From Asterochloris sp. CNOR1 (lineage: Eukaryota > Chlorophyta > Trebouxiophyceae > Trebouxiales > Trebouxiaceae): a stretch of 64,000 bases of DNA. Shown piece after piece: positions 11,901 through 24,728 of this stretch (positions within the stretch are counted from its first letter, which is position 1; each line of letters begins with the position of its first letter). A program made the translations under genes and the position numbers. The notes beneath the pieces were generated by a model. It was not told the origin of the DNA and ran no database searches. It worked only from the letters and a program-made list of their open reading frames with translations. The stretch is from positions 868,001 to 932,000 of the forward strand of contig OZ017747.1 in assembly GCA_963969365.1 (NCBI GenBank), in the 5' to 3' direction.

Positions 11901-13476
11901 CGTTAGTGTGCTTGGGTAGCGAGCCGCAAGTCTGCGTGGCCCCTCCTGCGCATCAGCCCGCCTAGACCACTTGCCCAGCTATCTTCAGACCTTCGCACTG
12001 CTCACACAGGCCCAGTGTGCTGATCTGATCTGGTGTCCAGCATCTTTGTCTTTGCCATTTTTATGACACAGTCTATTCCTTAGGCCACCATAGCCAGAGG
12101 ACCCTGCAGTCCCAGGTCTGTACCTGCAGGATTCTGGGCCAGATGCTGTGCCGCCTACACAGTGCTACAGCTGCCAGTAGCCCCCATGCACAGCCTTGGA
12201 AGCGGCAACGCTGTGAGCCAGAGAACAGATGCAGGCCCTCACAGAACCCAGGTGCTCATCAGGACCAGCCATACCCACTGGCTGAACCCTCCGAGGCCCA
12301 GTACAGTCCCCTGCTGCAGCCTCAGGACGCTTTCAGTGGCAAGGAGAATGCCTCTGGCAGCATGCAGCCTGGGGCAAGCCACTGTGCAGGCCCGCAGCAC
12401 CGCTCACTGACCATTCAGGCTTGCCCAGCAGTCCCCTCTGCAGCAGGGGACAGGGTGGCCCCCGGCCAGGCAGCTACAGCGTGGCAACCGATTGTAAGCC
12501 GCGCACCCGGTGGCAGCAGCCAGGCTGTGCACAGTGGGCTGCAGGCAGAGCGCCTGCAGCCTCCTGCAGCCCCTCAGCTGAATGCTCTGGATCTGCTGGA
12601 GTCGCGCATCTCGGGACTGATCACCCAGGTGGAGGCGCAGCTGATGCTGGAGCCCGTGCAGCCCGTTGCAACCAGCCAGCCAGAGGTAGATGGCAGCCCC
12701 TCACGGGACGCATCTGGCAGAGGACCGGGGCAGCTGGAGGTCTCCCAGCAGGAAGCAGCCCAGGTGGGCAGCAGCAGCTGGACGTGAGCTGCTTGAGTGT
12801 GTTGCCCTTCCAGCAAGCCAGTCACCTGTGCATGGGTCCCTGAGCGAGGTGCAGGATGCACGCTAGGGGTTAGTGGCTGTCCATGCTGCGCCAGTTCGTG
12901 ACACCCTGCCTGCTCGACTGCAGGCTGCAGACGAAGCGGCGGGGCAAGTGCAGCCGCCTGGACCGCACCTGCAGCAGCCGCTGTGCCGCAGGGGGGTGTC
13001 TCCGGAAGCTGTGCAGCGCATTCTGGCGGCCAGACATGCCTTTGTGCAGCAGCAGCGGCGCCAGGACAGGGCGGTTGCTGGCAGTGCTGGGAAACGCTTT
13101 GACCCTACCAGCGTGAGTGCTGTTCTGTATCAGTCCTTGGGCGCTGCTCAGTTTCCAGCTGGCAGGGGGATCTAGTGGCAACCTTTGCTGATGCTGCGCT
13201 GTGCTACGGCTACATTGAGGCCCGTAAAGAGGGCTTCAGTTGGCTTCACTGTTTTCCCTGCAGGAAGTGGAGCGCCTTGCTGATGAAATTGTGGACGACA
13301 TTGTGCTGGAGCAGGCGCAAGGTGGGCTAGGCATGGCCTTTACCCCAATTGCCAGCTGCTGCATATACATCCAGTTCATAAGTTCTCCTGCTGCTACAGA
13401 GCTCATCACCCTCTGCGACGGCCTGGCAGAAGAAGCATTTGAAAATGAGTTTGCTGCCCCTGTCACATTACATTAA
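8990..13476 (+). CDS. Unrecognised coiled-coil, Gln/Ala-rich protein
   Basis: Multi-exon plus-strand gene. Proposed start ATG 8990 (MAGGGGAASPP). The first exon contains MRERMAAAQALARQH and ends at a GGTGAG donor near 9185. Later exons: about 9466-9687 (repeated Ala/Gln heptads, for example QLAAASEQLALALEQQAQQL), about 9935-10276, about 10510-10690, a long exon about 10982-11870 (LESLQALQQQQEQLLEELRG, then low complexity), about 12140-12785 (LDLLESRISGLITQVEAQL), about 12925-13113 (AVQRILAARHAFVQQQRRQD), 13264-13319 (EVERLADEIVDDIVLEQAQ) and 13400-13476, ending EFAAPVTLH stop. The open frames are long, GC-rich and share a heptad-rich composition, so this is a real gene. It looks like a scaffold or centrosome/cilium-type protein, but no family is recognised. 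Exon edges are approximate, and the long exon may contain a further intron. Confidence 0.6.
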
Positions 13477-14048
13477 CATTGCCTTCAGTCACAGCATGAA
13501 ACAGTGGCAGAAAAATCGCTGAGCTTGACGAGAAAATAAGAAATCACATGCATCAAGGAAGTGGGCTGCTACTGGCATGCTGACACGCATGCTCTGTTCA
13601 CAGCATGAGCGATGTCCTGGGCACCTGGAACAGGGCAGGAGGCAGCACTGGACTAGCATTGGTGCGGGCGAATCAAATTTGGGTGAAGATCAAGGTTGTC
13701 GCCAAGGCAATGTGCCTGGCAACAGGGAGGCCACGCAGAGGTTGGCATGACCACGCAGTACATATGTACAGGCATGTCTCTCTGGATGGGTGAGATGAGG
13801 GAGGGCCAACAAGACATAACAACTGAGAACACAAACGCGAGACGGTCTGGGGGACACATTGCGGTATTCATGCCTTGATTGCAGCACAGCCGCCTGGTGC
13901 AGATTTGGGCTCTCGTATCAACAGACTTATTAGGGTTTGTGGAGTGGTGGTCCCCTCTCGCTCAACTGCTGCTGCGCCTGGGCAGGCCAGTATCTCTGAC
14001 GATGGCCTGGCTGCTGCAAAACTTTGCCCCCGTGTTGAGTCTGAGGGA
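13477..14048. other. Gap between convergent genes
   Basis: From the stop of the plus-strand coiled-coil gene to the uncertain 3' end of the large minus-strand gene. It is AT-richer than its surroundings just after 13476, consistent with 3' UTR. A short hydrophobic plus-strand frame at 13879-14070 (LLGFVEWWSPLAQLLLRLG) has no supporting context. Confidence 0.4.
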
Positions 14049-17000
14049 GCTAGAGGGACAAGGGCTCTAAGCTGTCAGCAGATACCTCAGCTTTGCTGAA
14101 GGCCTCGAGCATTCGCCTGAGCTTTTTGGCCTGCCAGCAGAGCAATGACCAGACTCAGCATCACAGGCAGCATTGTGTTGGGCACAAGTAGCCAAGTTGC
14201 AACCCAGCTTGCATGCAGCAAGGCAGCGCAAGCAGATCCATCACCTCAAGCTGATGCACAAAGCAGCAGGCTGGCGGTCTGCAAGACGCGTGTCACCTTG
14301 TCAGGCTCATCTGTGGGCTGCAACGCTGCCTTAGCCACCGACAAGAAGAACTTGGTCAGCAGCTGCAAGCAGTGAACACGAGGCTTATGAGCACTGGCCA
14401 GAAGAGGCTGGTCACTTGTTTCCTGGCAGCAGGCCACTGTGTTGAAAGGGGGAGACAGGAAAGGGTCTGGGTTGGATTTTGCGGTCCAGATGAAGTGTGC
14501 AGTCAGTCGATCCCATGCAATGCACCCAAAGCACAAGTGCTTGCTCCCAAGAGTCACAATGCTTGAGTAAGAAGCAGTCTGCACAAGCATTGAGGGCATA
14601 GCTGCTGCCTACCTGTAGGCTGCCTTGCACCAGGCGGATGTGGGGCATGATGTCACCCAGGCTGCGACATGAGGCAGAGTCCCCTTCCTGGGGAGGCTGC
14701 ACACTGTTCAGCACCTCCTGTAGCGCCTGCAAAGCATCAGCGGCCAGGCTCAGCACTTTGCTGAGAGGCGGCGGCAATCCACCAGGCTTGGAGCAAGCCA
14801 AGTGCAGGGCGGATCAGGGAGGGCGCTCCCCCGCATCGCCTCGTGGGGCAAAGGCCATAGCAGGGCAAGGCAGCAGCAGGGCGGGCAGGCTGGCATGCAA
14901 GCAGGTGTATGCCTTCCAGATGAGAGGTGATGCTGCACTGCTCACCGCTGCAGCTGCATTCCAGAGCTCCCTTGTGAGGCGCCTAAAGACCCTCACGTCC
15001 ACCTTGGCAGCATTCAACCACTCGAACTGGGCACTGCAGGGCAAGGACCACAACAGAATAAGGGGCAACATCAAAGTTTAAGGTATATGGGGTTTTGTTG
15101 TGCCGTGGTGCTTGAGGGAGCTCGTGGTGACTGGTAAACCTGTAAGCACCGAGCCTGTGGGCTGTGCCTGCATCTCACCAGCAGGAGCCCTGCAGCCTGA
15201 TTCCACACAAGAGGGCTGCCTGATTGCAGAGCCAGCATGCAGTGGGTGCATCACCAGCCACAACAACTGCCTCCAAACACTAGCCCACATACTCCGCAGG
15301 TGAGCCATGTGCTGCGGCAACACGGTCATGCACAGAGCCTTGCAGCCACACACGTACGTGTACATGTCCAGCACAGGGGCCAGGCGCTGGGGCAGGGTGG
15401 GGCCGTCCTCCTCATTCCTCTGCTGCACGGCCAGCAGGTGCTGGAGCACAACGCCAAGCTTGCCATTGATGCGACGCACCACCTTGTGCAGGACTGCTGC
15501 GTAGCGGCGCTCCAGATCCATCTGTAGCCAGCAAAGTTGCTTGTTACTGGGGTCAGTGAGAACGGCAAGCAAGATGAAATGAGGCACGACCAGAGAGATT
15601 CGTAAGGATGAAGTGCACCTTGCCACACCGCAGGCGCATCCCATGTTGCCAAGCCGGGAGGTGGTATAGCAAGAAGTGCATCCAGCCCAGGCGAAGATGA
15701 AGAGCTGTCTCAGTCAGACAGGCAGAGTTCAGTGCGCTGAGGGGCCCAGGCCCACCTGACTGAGCTTGAAGCGGTCACCCAGCTGTGTCTTGTCGCCCCC
15801 ATCAGGGCCCCACCAGGCTGCAGGCACACAGCGCCGGACCTCTGAGGCCAGGGCTGCCTGGCGACTACGCAGGTCGCGCATATCGTTCATCATTGCGCAC
15901 AGCCTGCAACAGGCAATTAGCTTGACTTGACCGGGAGCTGTGTGGTGCAACAACTCAGGGCAGCCATGCCCTGCTGGCTGCATGGTATGGCTGTCTTGAT
16001 GATCAGTTGATGCAATGCCGGGCTCAGTGCACTCAGAACCAAGGCCAAAGTGCTGAAGTGCTGTGCCTAAGCTTAGCGCCGGTCCCACAGTTTGGGCAGG
16101 TCAACAGCATGAGGGCTGAAATTCAAAGGAGCGAGAAAAACTTTGTGCGCATCCTCATGGCAGGCTAGGCTGACCTGGCGCTGGGCCTGAAGCCATTGTC
16201 GACAGACTCTGCGCGGGCCCGTGCGGTCAGCGTGCGCAGGGGCTGCATCAGCTTGTTCTGGTTGGGTAGCTCATCCTGCAGAGCAGTGAGGTGATGAGTC
16301 AACGCAGCAACGACACCCACGACAGCCAACGCATCATGCATACAGCAGGGCTGATGCGGCAGAAGGCGTCCAAGGATCCAGATGCACAAACATGAGGGCA
16401 GCCATGACAGTGCCGAGTGCAGGATGACCATGTAGTGCGGCGGCCGCACCCCATCAAGGCCTGCAGCTTTCAGCAAGTTGCGCCGAGCAGGAGGTGCAGC
16501 TCGTCGGGGCAAGGGCAGGCCACTCACATGGCAAAGCCGCTCCAGAACAGCCACGTGCTGCAGGACCGCCTTGACCAGTGCACGCTCCATGAGGCTTGCA
16601 TATGCCGGATGAGCCCCCAGGAGGTCGCTCCCATCCCGAACCACAGCCACCAGGGCTGCATGGAACTCTGTCAGCGACCAGCTGCAGGTGTTCTGCAGGG
16701 GCAGGCGGCAGCTTGCAAAGGTTGTGTATTGCCAGGGTCCACAAAGTACCTCGAAATCTTAGCATACCATGCCAACACGGCACCAGCTGCAGGTGCTACA
16801 TGCATGGGGACATCAGTCACTGGCCCTGCTGCATGCTGTTGTCAGGACAGGGCAGGGGTGAAAGACATGCTCTCTGACACCTTTAGTTTCAGCAGACAAT
16901 AAGCCAGGGCACAGGGCGATGAGCCTCTGTGTAGGGCCTGTGTATGAGTGTGTACTGTTGCATTGAGGAGGGCAGCCCCCTCTGCCCATGGTAGGGAAGC

Positions 17001-20000
17001 ATTGTAGGAAAAGCAGGGGGGAAGCAGATAGACTAGGTCTTCTGACTAGGTCTTCTGACGCGGATAGGAGGATCTACGTTAGAGTAAGAACCCCCGTGGG
17101 AGAGTGCAGCCACAGCAAAGGCAGCAGATGACACAGATGTGCCGATAGCAAGGCATAGAGCAGGCTGCATGCCGGAGCGCAGGTGGTCAAAGTCTCTTGT
17201 TCAGCGCGCTCACCTCCTGTGCGGTCTGGCCATGGCGCCCCAGCCCCTGCGGCTGCCAGGTCTCCTGCCCCAGCAGCTTGCTGCTCCACTGGAACAGGTG
17301 GCTCCGCTTGGAGCGCACCCACTCCTCAACACTGTCCCGAAAGATGGGCAGGCCCTGGGCGTCCGCGAAGGCGAGGCCTTTTCCTGCAGGGTACGGTGGG
17401 CCGTGAAGCAGGCAGCCGTCATCGCAAGGGAGACTATGACATCCACACAGCCAGCCAGTACTGCTGTGCAGAGAGGCTTGCCAAGGTTGGCAGCATGCTG
17501 CAAACGCAGCTGGACAGAGTAGCACACTGTCCCTGACCGGGATGCGGTGGCTCACCGATGTTGCTGCCGCACCACTGGGTAGCCACGCTGTCCAGGGCGT
17601 GCACGCCCACCACCAGGGCCTGGAGGTGGCAGTCCAGGGGCGGCTTGGCTGCCAGCAGGGCCTCCACATCCGGGCGCAGCAGCACACAGTACACCCTGCA
17701 GGGGACACAGGCATCAGCCACTGCTGCTGTGAGGTGCATGGATGGGTACTGACTGGTGCTAGCTGCTGCTGGCACCATGAGCTCAGTCAGGTGACACCTG
17801 CCATTCCAACAGCGAGCAGAAAGTGGGGGGCCCAGCCAGCCTGCTGAGGGAGATGAGGCTGAGGGCCTCAATCACATGCTCTAGCATGGCAGCGCCAGGG
17901 GGCACCTGCAGCTGATGGCAGGCAGGCAGATGGATGCGTCCACGCCAAAGGCTGCCTGGTAGCAGTCTGCGTCGTCCGCAATGTCCTGGGTCAGGCGCTG
18001 GGTGGCAGTCACCAGCGCGGCTGTCTGCGCACTGAGCCGCTGCCCAGGGGTCTGCACCTCGTACACTGCAGCAGGCGAAGACATAACGTCAAAGATATCT
18101 TTGTGTCTGCCAGCAGCTATGGCGTCTTCCAAGCATGTGCAGACCACTGAAGCTTGTGCCCTCCAGATGGGCAAGCGAGGTACTAGGCAGGCCTGCTTCA
18201 CGCCGTGCATGCTGCGTGCTGATGCAGCACGCCTTTCCCAAAAGCAGGCGGCCCAAGTATGCATGGCCGACAGGCAGCAGCAGATCTCTCACCGTCTCGG
18301 AGAGGGGCCAGCTGGGCGCGCAGAGCCTTATAGCGCTGATTGGCGGCATTCCGCATGTGCTCCTCGAATAGCCCCGACTGGTCTGCCGCCGTGGGCATGG
18401 CACACCTGCTCAGCAGGCTCAGCAGCTGCACCGCCTGCAGCACAGCGCACATGTGTCAGCAGTCAAACACCAGATGTGCACCTACTCTGTCGAGGTTCCC
18501 CGACATCAACCAAGCAGCAGGAACACTCTCAGTGTCGTTGAGAGTTCAGTGTGCATGGGAGTGCACTTGCCTGCAGGAGCCGCTCTGCCTTCTCAGCTGG
18601 GCCATTGCCTTCGCCAATGGAGGTGACAGTGCCGCGGTAGTCGTGCAGGGCACCCTCAGCAGCCCGCATAGCCCGGTCGACCACCAGGTGCAGGGCACTC
18701 TCGGAGCCTGCACAGACGGGCAGATCGCTAAGCACAACCAAAAGGAATATGGAATGATTTTCAGGCATACCCTGCAGGGTGCGCTTGCAGCAGATGCACC
18801 TGGCCAGATACTTGCCCTTTTGCAAAGCTCTCAGCAGATCATTGTCTAATGCTTGCACGTCAGAGCAGGCAGGCAGGTGCCAGCTTTGCCCCCCCCCCCC
18901 CCCCCCCCCGCCCCCCTTCCCCAGCACCACACCCTCTCCCAGCAGGCAGCCACCACCAACAATCCCTGCTTCACAGTGACAGGGCCGCTTGCTTGGCTCG
19001 CCGCTCACTCGACAGCAGGCGGTGGTCCCTCAGGTGGTGCATCACCGGCGCCAGCTCTGCAGTCAGCAGGCGCAGCCACGCGCAGTCGCTGGTGATCTGG
19101 CGGGACACCTTGGCCAGGTACAGCAGCCGCGCGTTCAAGTGGCTCATCCCGCAGCGCTCTGAGAAGGCGCGCAGCAGCCACACCCAGTGCTGGACGTCCC
19201 CTGCAGGCCAGGCAAAGCTCACTCAAGCTAGCACGAGGCTGAGCCCCGTGTGGCATTCTGGCCAGCAAAGCAGGGGACCACTCACACATGCACTGGGGTG
19301 GCCTGACAGGTCAGCCAAGGTGGCTGTTGAAGAGACGCTGCATGGGAGTTGGGCTTGGGCAGGTCCTGCTACAGAGGACAAAACCTCGACAGCGGCCTGC
19401 CAGCGGAATGCTTTTGCTGTGGTGAGGACTCTGCTTGCCTGCCAGCTACAGCTCATCATTGTACTGCACTGCGCTGCAGCCACTCACCCTTAGTGGGCGC
19501 TGCCAGCATGAGGGCGTCAAAGGCCTTCTCCAAGTCCAGCATGCTCCGGCTGGGCGCCAGCTGCTGCTGCCCATACTTTGCCACCTCTGCAGGCACACAG
19601 GCACTGGTGAGTCGTGTCACCAGCACATCGCCTCAGGAGCAACACAGCCACCTCAAGGGCAGCCCATCTGCGCGCACCCTGCATCCTGAGAGAGCCAAGC
19701 ACTACAGAGGGGCAGGGACCACAACACCTGCAGCGGCTTGAAGCTCTTGGTGCGGTCTGGGCCATGTTTGGCATCCAATTGCCAGCATGCTCAGGCGGAA
19801 TGAAATTCCATTGTCAGAGCCCTCCTAGAGGTTGCTGTTGCCTTCTGAAGAAGGTCCTGCGCCTGCCCCACTCCCTGAAGCAGCTCTTGGGCCGCCCCTG
19901 CTCTGCAAGGCCCACTGACAGCAAATCCCCCAGGAACCTCTCCCTCACCCACCTTCCAGGTCACTTGTGCCCAACATGTCCTGAGTCTGCATGACGTCCG

Positions 20001-21637
20001 AGGGGTCCATGAAGTCGCTGGTGTCCAGCACCTGGCTGCTGATCTTGAAGCTGGAGGAGGGGCTGTCAGCCTGCATGAGCGCCGACACCTGCATCTTGCT
20101 GGTGTCCAGCTCACACCCCTCGGGGATGTCGGCGAACCCCTGCCCCAGCTTGCTGTTGTTGCTGCTGGAACTGGTGCGCTGCGCCTTCTTCCGCCACCAC
20201 CGGGAGACTGTGGAGACGGGCTTGTTAGACTCTCCCTCTGCAGGCAGCAGCCATGGTCAGTCCCACCAGCTTCTGTGGAACGTAGCTGTTCAGCTGGTCT
20301 ACAGACAGGACCCATCAGCAGGATGCGCCAGCCTTGGCTGGAATGGTTCTCTCGGTGCTTGCAGCCCTTGCCCTCTGCAGGCAGCAGATGTGGTCAATAA
20401 CTGCTTCACAGATATCAACATTCGGCGCTCAGGCATTGACCTGTCTGCAGATCACAGACTGTTGGGCCACGGCTCAGGCTCTGCAGGCTGGCTTGCTGCC
20501 TTTCAGTGAGCAGACCGCTGCTTCAATGTAGCTGTTGGTGTGGTGCTGTTTGGCGCTGGTGAGGGACCATCGCCAACAGCAAACCCTCGGTCTGCACAAT
20601 GGAGAGGCAGCAACTGCAGGATAGCCCGGCAGGGCCAACAGCTGATCAGTGCAGCAACCAGGGCAACGAGGGCATCCAATGCTGGCGCTGCCGCTGTGGC
20701 GATATGGGACGTGTCCTGTACTGGCATGTCAATCTGAAACATTCTCACCTTCTGGCTGAGGAGCTGAAGTGTCTTCAAAGACACCTTTGGCAATCTTAGC
20801 CGCCTTGGCAAACATCTCAGCCGTCGCTGAGCGCGCCCCGTCTGCTTGCTCATCTGCAGCATACAGGCAGGGTGGCTCCAAGGACTGGCTCACAGCAGGT
20901 GCACGCATTGCAGGGTATTGCACTGGTGATAAGCTGCAGCTTATGCCGTCTGCTGTTGTAGGGGCATCAAGCAGTTGATGAGACCGGTTACCTCTCAGAG
21001 CCAGCGCCTTCCGCAATCTGCAGCAGTAGGGGTGGTCAGTGCAGATGCTGGCAAAAATGGTGCCATCAGGCGATCGCTTGCAATGGTGCATGCAAGGCAT
21101 GGCAGTCAACTGGTGGCGCACAACTGCAGAGGGTGGCACACACCTGTCCTCCCTCTGAAAGTACTGCGCATGTGCAAGAGAGGGGCCCCTGGCGCTAGAC
21201 GTCTCCTCAATGATGGATGTAGAGACCTCAAAGGCCACTTGGCGCTGCGGCAGGGGCAGGGTGGGCAATTCAGCGGATGTAGACCGGCATGCCCGTATGA
21301 TAGGTGCATCGCCTGTCTGCATGGCTTTGCCGGGCCGTTTACTCACACAATGAAGGTGGGACAGGGGTTGACAAACTGTTTGATGCCATGTGACCCATAG
21401 ATAAACAGGCATCGGGGGCAGAGGCCCGATGCATTGCAATACTGCAGGACCCTTGATATAAGCAACCCCTACCCTCACCGCTTCGACAGGCGTCGCTTTG
21501 AAGCGATGAGCGCCCGTAGAAAGCTTGTTTAGCAGACGCATCTTGTTGGCACTCCCTGGCACAGAGCTGAAGCTTTGCAGGCTGCAGAATGCGGAGTCAA
21601 TTCCTGCATAGTTATCTGGAGTAGTAGGGTCAAACAT
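14049..21637 (-). CDS. Large multi-exon helical protein, family not recognised
   Basis: About fifteen to twenty minus-strand exons in one direction, without a stop where joined. Proposed start ATG 21637 (MFDPTTPDNYAGIDSAFCSL). Clear exons: about 21500-21637, 20762-20850 (TAEMFAKAAKIAKGVFEDTS), 19954-20240 (VSRWWRKKAQRTSSSSNNSK, then Ser/Asp-rich), 19490-19590 (SMLDLEKAFDALMLAAPTK), 18985-19200 (GDVQHWVWLLRAFSERCG), 18550-18710, 18290-18435, 17920-18070, 17800-17880, 17545-17700, 17190-17400 (FRDSVEEWVRSKRSHLFQWS), 16500-16690, 16175-16280, 15760-15900, 15390-15520, 14950-15040, 14640-14760, 14255-14370. Mostly amphipathic helices; no catalytic motif. The VEEWVRSKRSHLFQW segment weakly recalls the MUN/DUF810 (UNC13-like) helical domain of plant secretion proteins, but that is only a guess. 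The 3' end is unresolved: an in-frame stop occurs near 14250, or a last exon (KKLRRMLEAFSKAE) lies near 14050-14125. Confidence 0.55.
17031..17056. repeat. Direct 13-bp duplication gactaggtcttct
   Basis: Two perfect adjacent copies (17031-17043 and 17044-17056) in a roughly 500-bp intron of the large minus-strand gene, between the exons ending near 17190 and beginning near 16690. No function is evident. Confidence 0.9.
18889..18916. repeat. Poly-C tract (21 C, one G, six C)
   Basis: An uninterrupted run of 21 C on the plus strand (18889-18909), then G, then six C. It lies in an intron of the large minus-strand gene, where the transcript would carry poly-G. Confidence 0.95.
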
Positions 21638-21780
21638 GCTAGGACAAAGGCCAAGAAATCAGTGCTACACTGCTGCAGGCGCTTTACTGCTGCGTCATGG
21701 TTCAACTTCACCACTACCCAGATTGCCTGGGTAGGTGCATATACATTATAGCTGCCAGCTCTTGGCTTTGCTGTGCAAAG

Positions 21781-24601
21781 CTACTTCTGCTGCTTGAACA
21801 GGCCAGCCCCTGGTGCTGCATGGGCTGACGACGCCTGCACGCTGATGGCTGGGCGAGCCAGACCTGCCCCCTGCACGCTCTTGCTCCGCCTGCCTAACTG
21901 TTGCCCTGGTGCTGCTGCTGGCTGCTGCACAGCACCCTCCCCCTCTGCACCATCTGCCTCCTCCTCTGCCACTCGCTGCATGTGGGGCTCCGCGTGCGCA
22001 TGATCGTGAGCCTCGGCTGCATGGCTGGTCAGGCTGCCGCTGCCCGTCAGCGACATGCGCCCAATGCGAGGCTGCAGGAGCTCCACGCTGTCCTGGATGC
22101 CTGCCACATGGGGGGTGAAATCGGTGCTGCTGCGGCTGGCCCTGGACTTCTCCTTCTTGCGGTCGGCCTGCAGCTGCTCCTGCCACACACCAGCCAGGGC
22201 TCTGTGCTCCTTCACCTCATGAGCGTCCTGCAACAGGTGGCAGCGGAGTTTAATGATGAAGGCACCAAGGGGCGCTCACAGCCTCACCAAAGGCGCAGGG
22301 TGGCTTTGAATGCATAAGACAGCCAGCCAGAGCTTTATGCTCCCTACTGTCGTGGGCTTTGACATGACTGCAGGGTTCGTCGCAGGTGTACATACTGCAG
22401 CCCTGGAAACCAGCGCTGAAGCCATCAAGGTGCTACGCCTTGACCCAGCGGGCCATCCAGCCCAACGGCCAGTTTGGGATGCAGTCATCTTAGCTTGAAG
22501 CCTGGGAGAGCACCCAGAGCATCACCTTCAACACCAGAATGCTGCATCGCGACTTCTGGCTGCACTCCTCGCTGACTGAGCCCAGCTTGGCTTTGCTGTA
22601 GCCACTGATGCCCAGGACCAGCGAGTCTGCCTCCACGATCCTGGCAGCCTCAAGAATGCTCCCCACCACCGTCTCCTGAGCAGTGTTGCTGCGCACCATG
22701 CACTGTCCCTCAATCTGCACGTGTGGCATGCAGTGGGTCAGCTGCTGTGCAGGCAATAAATGGCCTTTAAACACAACACCCCCTGAAACGATGCCAAAGC
22801 TTCGACCTTCTGCACAGCGCTCTGCAGGCATCCAACAGTCAGGCAGGCTCAGCATAATGCAGCGTCATCTGCTGCGCCACTCCGGTCACCTTGAGCTTGT
22901 GCAGAATGGCCTGGTAGGACTCCAACACAGACTGGGTCGAGCTCCCTGAGGTGCTAAAGATGACATGCACCTTGTCTCCTGGCCGTCTTATTCTGCAGGG
23001 CAGCATCTGAATCACCACAATGAGCTGCCAGCCAGCTTCACAGCAGTTTAAGCATGCAGCAACATTGTCGCAGCCGCCACCCAGTATGTGGGAGTATGGC
23101 TTGTTGCCGCAAAGCATGCAGCTGAGATGTGTTGATGCTGTTCCCCTGTGCAGCCTGTTGGACAGCCCACTGTACTGTGCAGCCCACTGTACACAGCAGC
23201 AGTGGTCACAGCGCATGGAGCTCACTGATGGACCAACATGATGAATGCCTGCTGTGCTGCATCTGAGTTGTCCGTTGCAAACAGCCAGGTGGTGCACTGC
23301 CCCAGCTCAAAGGCAGTAGACTTGACAATGAAGACGCTGGCGTTGCTGGAGCGCAGCGTGCCATCTGACACAGTGCCTGCAGGCAGCAAGAGCTGTTAAA
23401 GTGTCCCAGGTCGCATCCTCATAGCATCCGCTGAGGCTGGGCTGATGCTGTGGTGCTGCTCAAACACCTGCTACGACTGCACCCTCAGCCTATCTTCCTG
23501 CCAGCAACTGGGTCAGCATGAGCACTAAGTGCATCAGTGGCAATTGGCTTTGCCAGCCCTTGCAAGGCAGCAGGCAGCTTGTTCAGCAGCCCCTGCCCTG
23601 CGCGACTGCAACAGCAGTGGAAACATCCTGCAGGCAACGCAGCACCTTCTAACAAAACATGGATGCTCACCCAGCATGTCCAGCTTCTCCCCCTTCCTGC
23701 CAAATGACCCAACCACCAGCACATCAATGTGCAGCTGCTCGCTGAGCTCAGTCAGAGCCTCGCAGGTGCTCTGGCCAGGACCTTTCTCTTTATTGTACCA
23801 AACACAGTCTACCTGCAGGGTGGTCAGCTCAACATCACCATGCTAGCATCAGTCCACTTACAAAGCTGAGCGCTGGCGCGAGTCTGGCCCATACTGCACA
23901 CTGCTCGCGCGACCAGGTGGCACTCACACCTGCAGGGTGGGCAGCCTGCGCTGCTTTGCCAGACACAGTCTGTGCTGCCACTGCCTGTGTTTCAGACTGC
24001 TTGAGTTGCCCAGCCCGTCTCTATGCCAGGTACACATCGTGCTGGGCGCCAGCCACCAGAAAGGATCTGGGCTGGACCAAAAGAATGCAAAGCAGTGCAG
24101 CAAGCAGTGCAGCAGCGCAGGCGGACTGCCACAATGTGCAGCATAGGAGAGCAGAATCTGCTGGCTGCCCCCAGTGCATCAAGCTGCACTGCACAGGTGG
24201 TGGCTCACATTGAGCTCCTGCGCCAATACATCAAACTGGTGGCGCAGATGATCAGGAGTCAGATGAGCTGGCAGCCACGCCAGCTTTGTCTCGTCGCTGA
24301 TATGCAGCAGGTACAGCCTGTCACCTGCAGAGTCCACTGTGCATGTTATTTGGCCCACCACGTAGCCACTGACAGGCGCAGATGGAGGGGTTACCTCTTG
24401 ATGGATCAAACAGCCTCACGCCGGCTTTCAGGGCCTGCAGGTCCGCACAGCAGTCAAATTTGAGCAAAGCAGAACATACAGCAGCTTCTGAGGACTGCTC
24501 ACCTTGGCACTGACAGCACTCCCGTCCAGAGCGATGCCAATCCTGTAGCCCCTAGCGTTTGCCACCGCATGCTCATCGGCAACGTCTAATGAGGAAGGCA
24601 T
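21781..24601 (-). CDS. Protein with two universal-stress (Usp) domains
   Basis: Cytosolic-type tandem Usp protein; the domain is an alpha/beta Rossmann-like fold often binding ATP. Start ATG 24601 (MPSSLDVADEHAVANARGYRIGIALDGS, strand 1 of domain one). Further exons: about 24395-24440 (ALKAGVRLFDPSRG), about 24190-24380 (YVVGQITCTVDSAGDRLYLL), about 23660-23800 (LTELSEQLHIDVLVVGSFGR), about 23225-23375 (GTVSDGTLRSSNASVFIVKS, closing domain one, then WLFATDNSDAAQQAFIMLV opening domain two), about 22870-22985, about 22525-22720 (EADSLVLGISGYSKAKLGSV then SRCSILVLK, closing domain two), and a last exon about 21781-22230 that is hydrophilic and disordered. The nucleotide-binding G-x2-G-x9-G(S/T) pattern is only loosely kept, so ATP binding is uncertain. 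The next gene downstream begins about 145 bp away on the same strand. Confidence 0.8.
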
Positions 24602-24728
24602 GTGGCCCAGCTGGTTGTGTCCCAACTCTTGTGGGTTTTATGTTTTCCTCATAAGGAAATAATTCTGTTAGTCTCCCTCATTTCTTCAGCTCCACCGTGT
24701 CTTTGAGCGCACCCAGCTTCATTGTGGA
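24602..24728. promoter_or_regulatory. 127-bp shared region between divergent starts
   Basis: Separates the Usp protein start (minus, 24601) from the proposed phosphatase-like start (plus, 24729). It holds the AT-rich stretch ttttatgttttcctcataag near 24636-24656, unusual for this GC-rich window. It probably acts as a bidirectional promoter and 5' UTR for both genes. Confidence 0.5.

Noticed and set aside
13879-14070. Hydrophobic plus-strand frame as a small membrane protein
   Set aside because: No start context, no neighbouring exons, and it overlaps the likely 3' end of the minus-strand gene.
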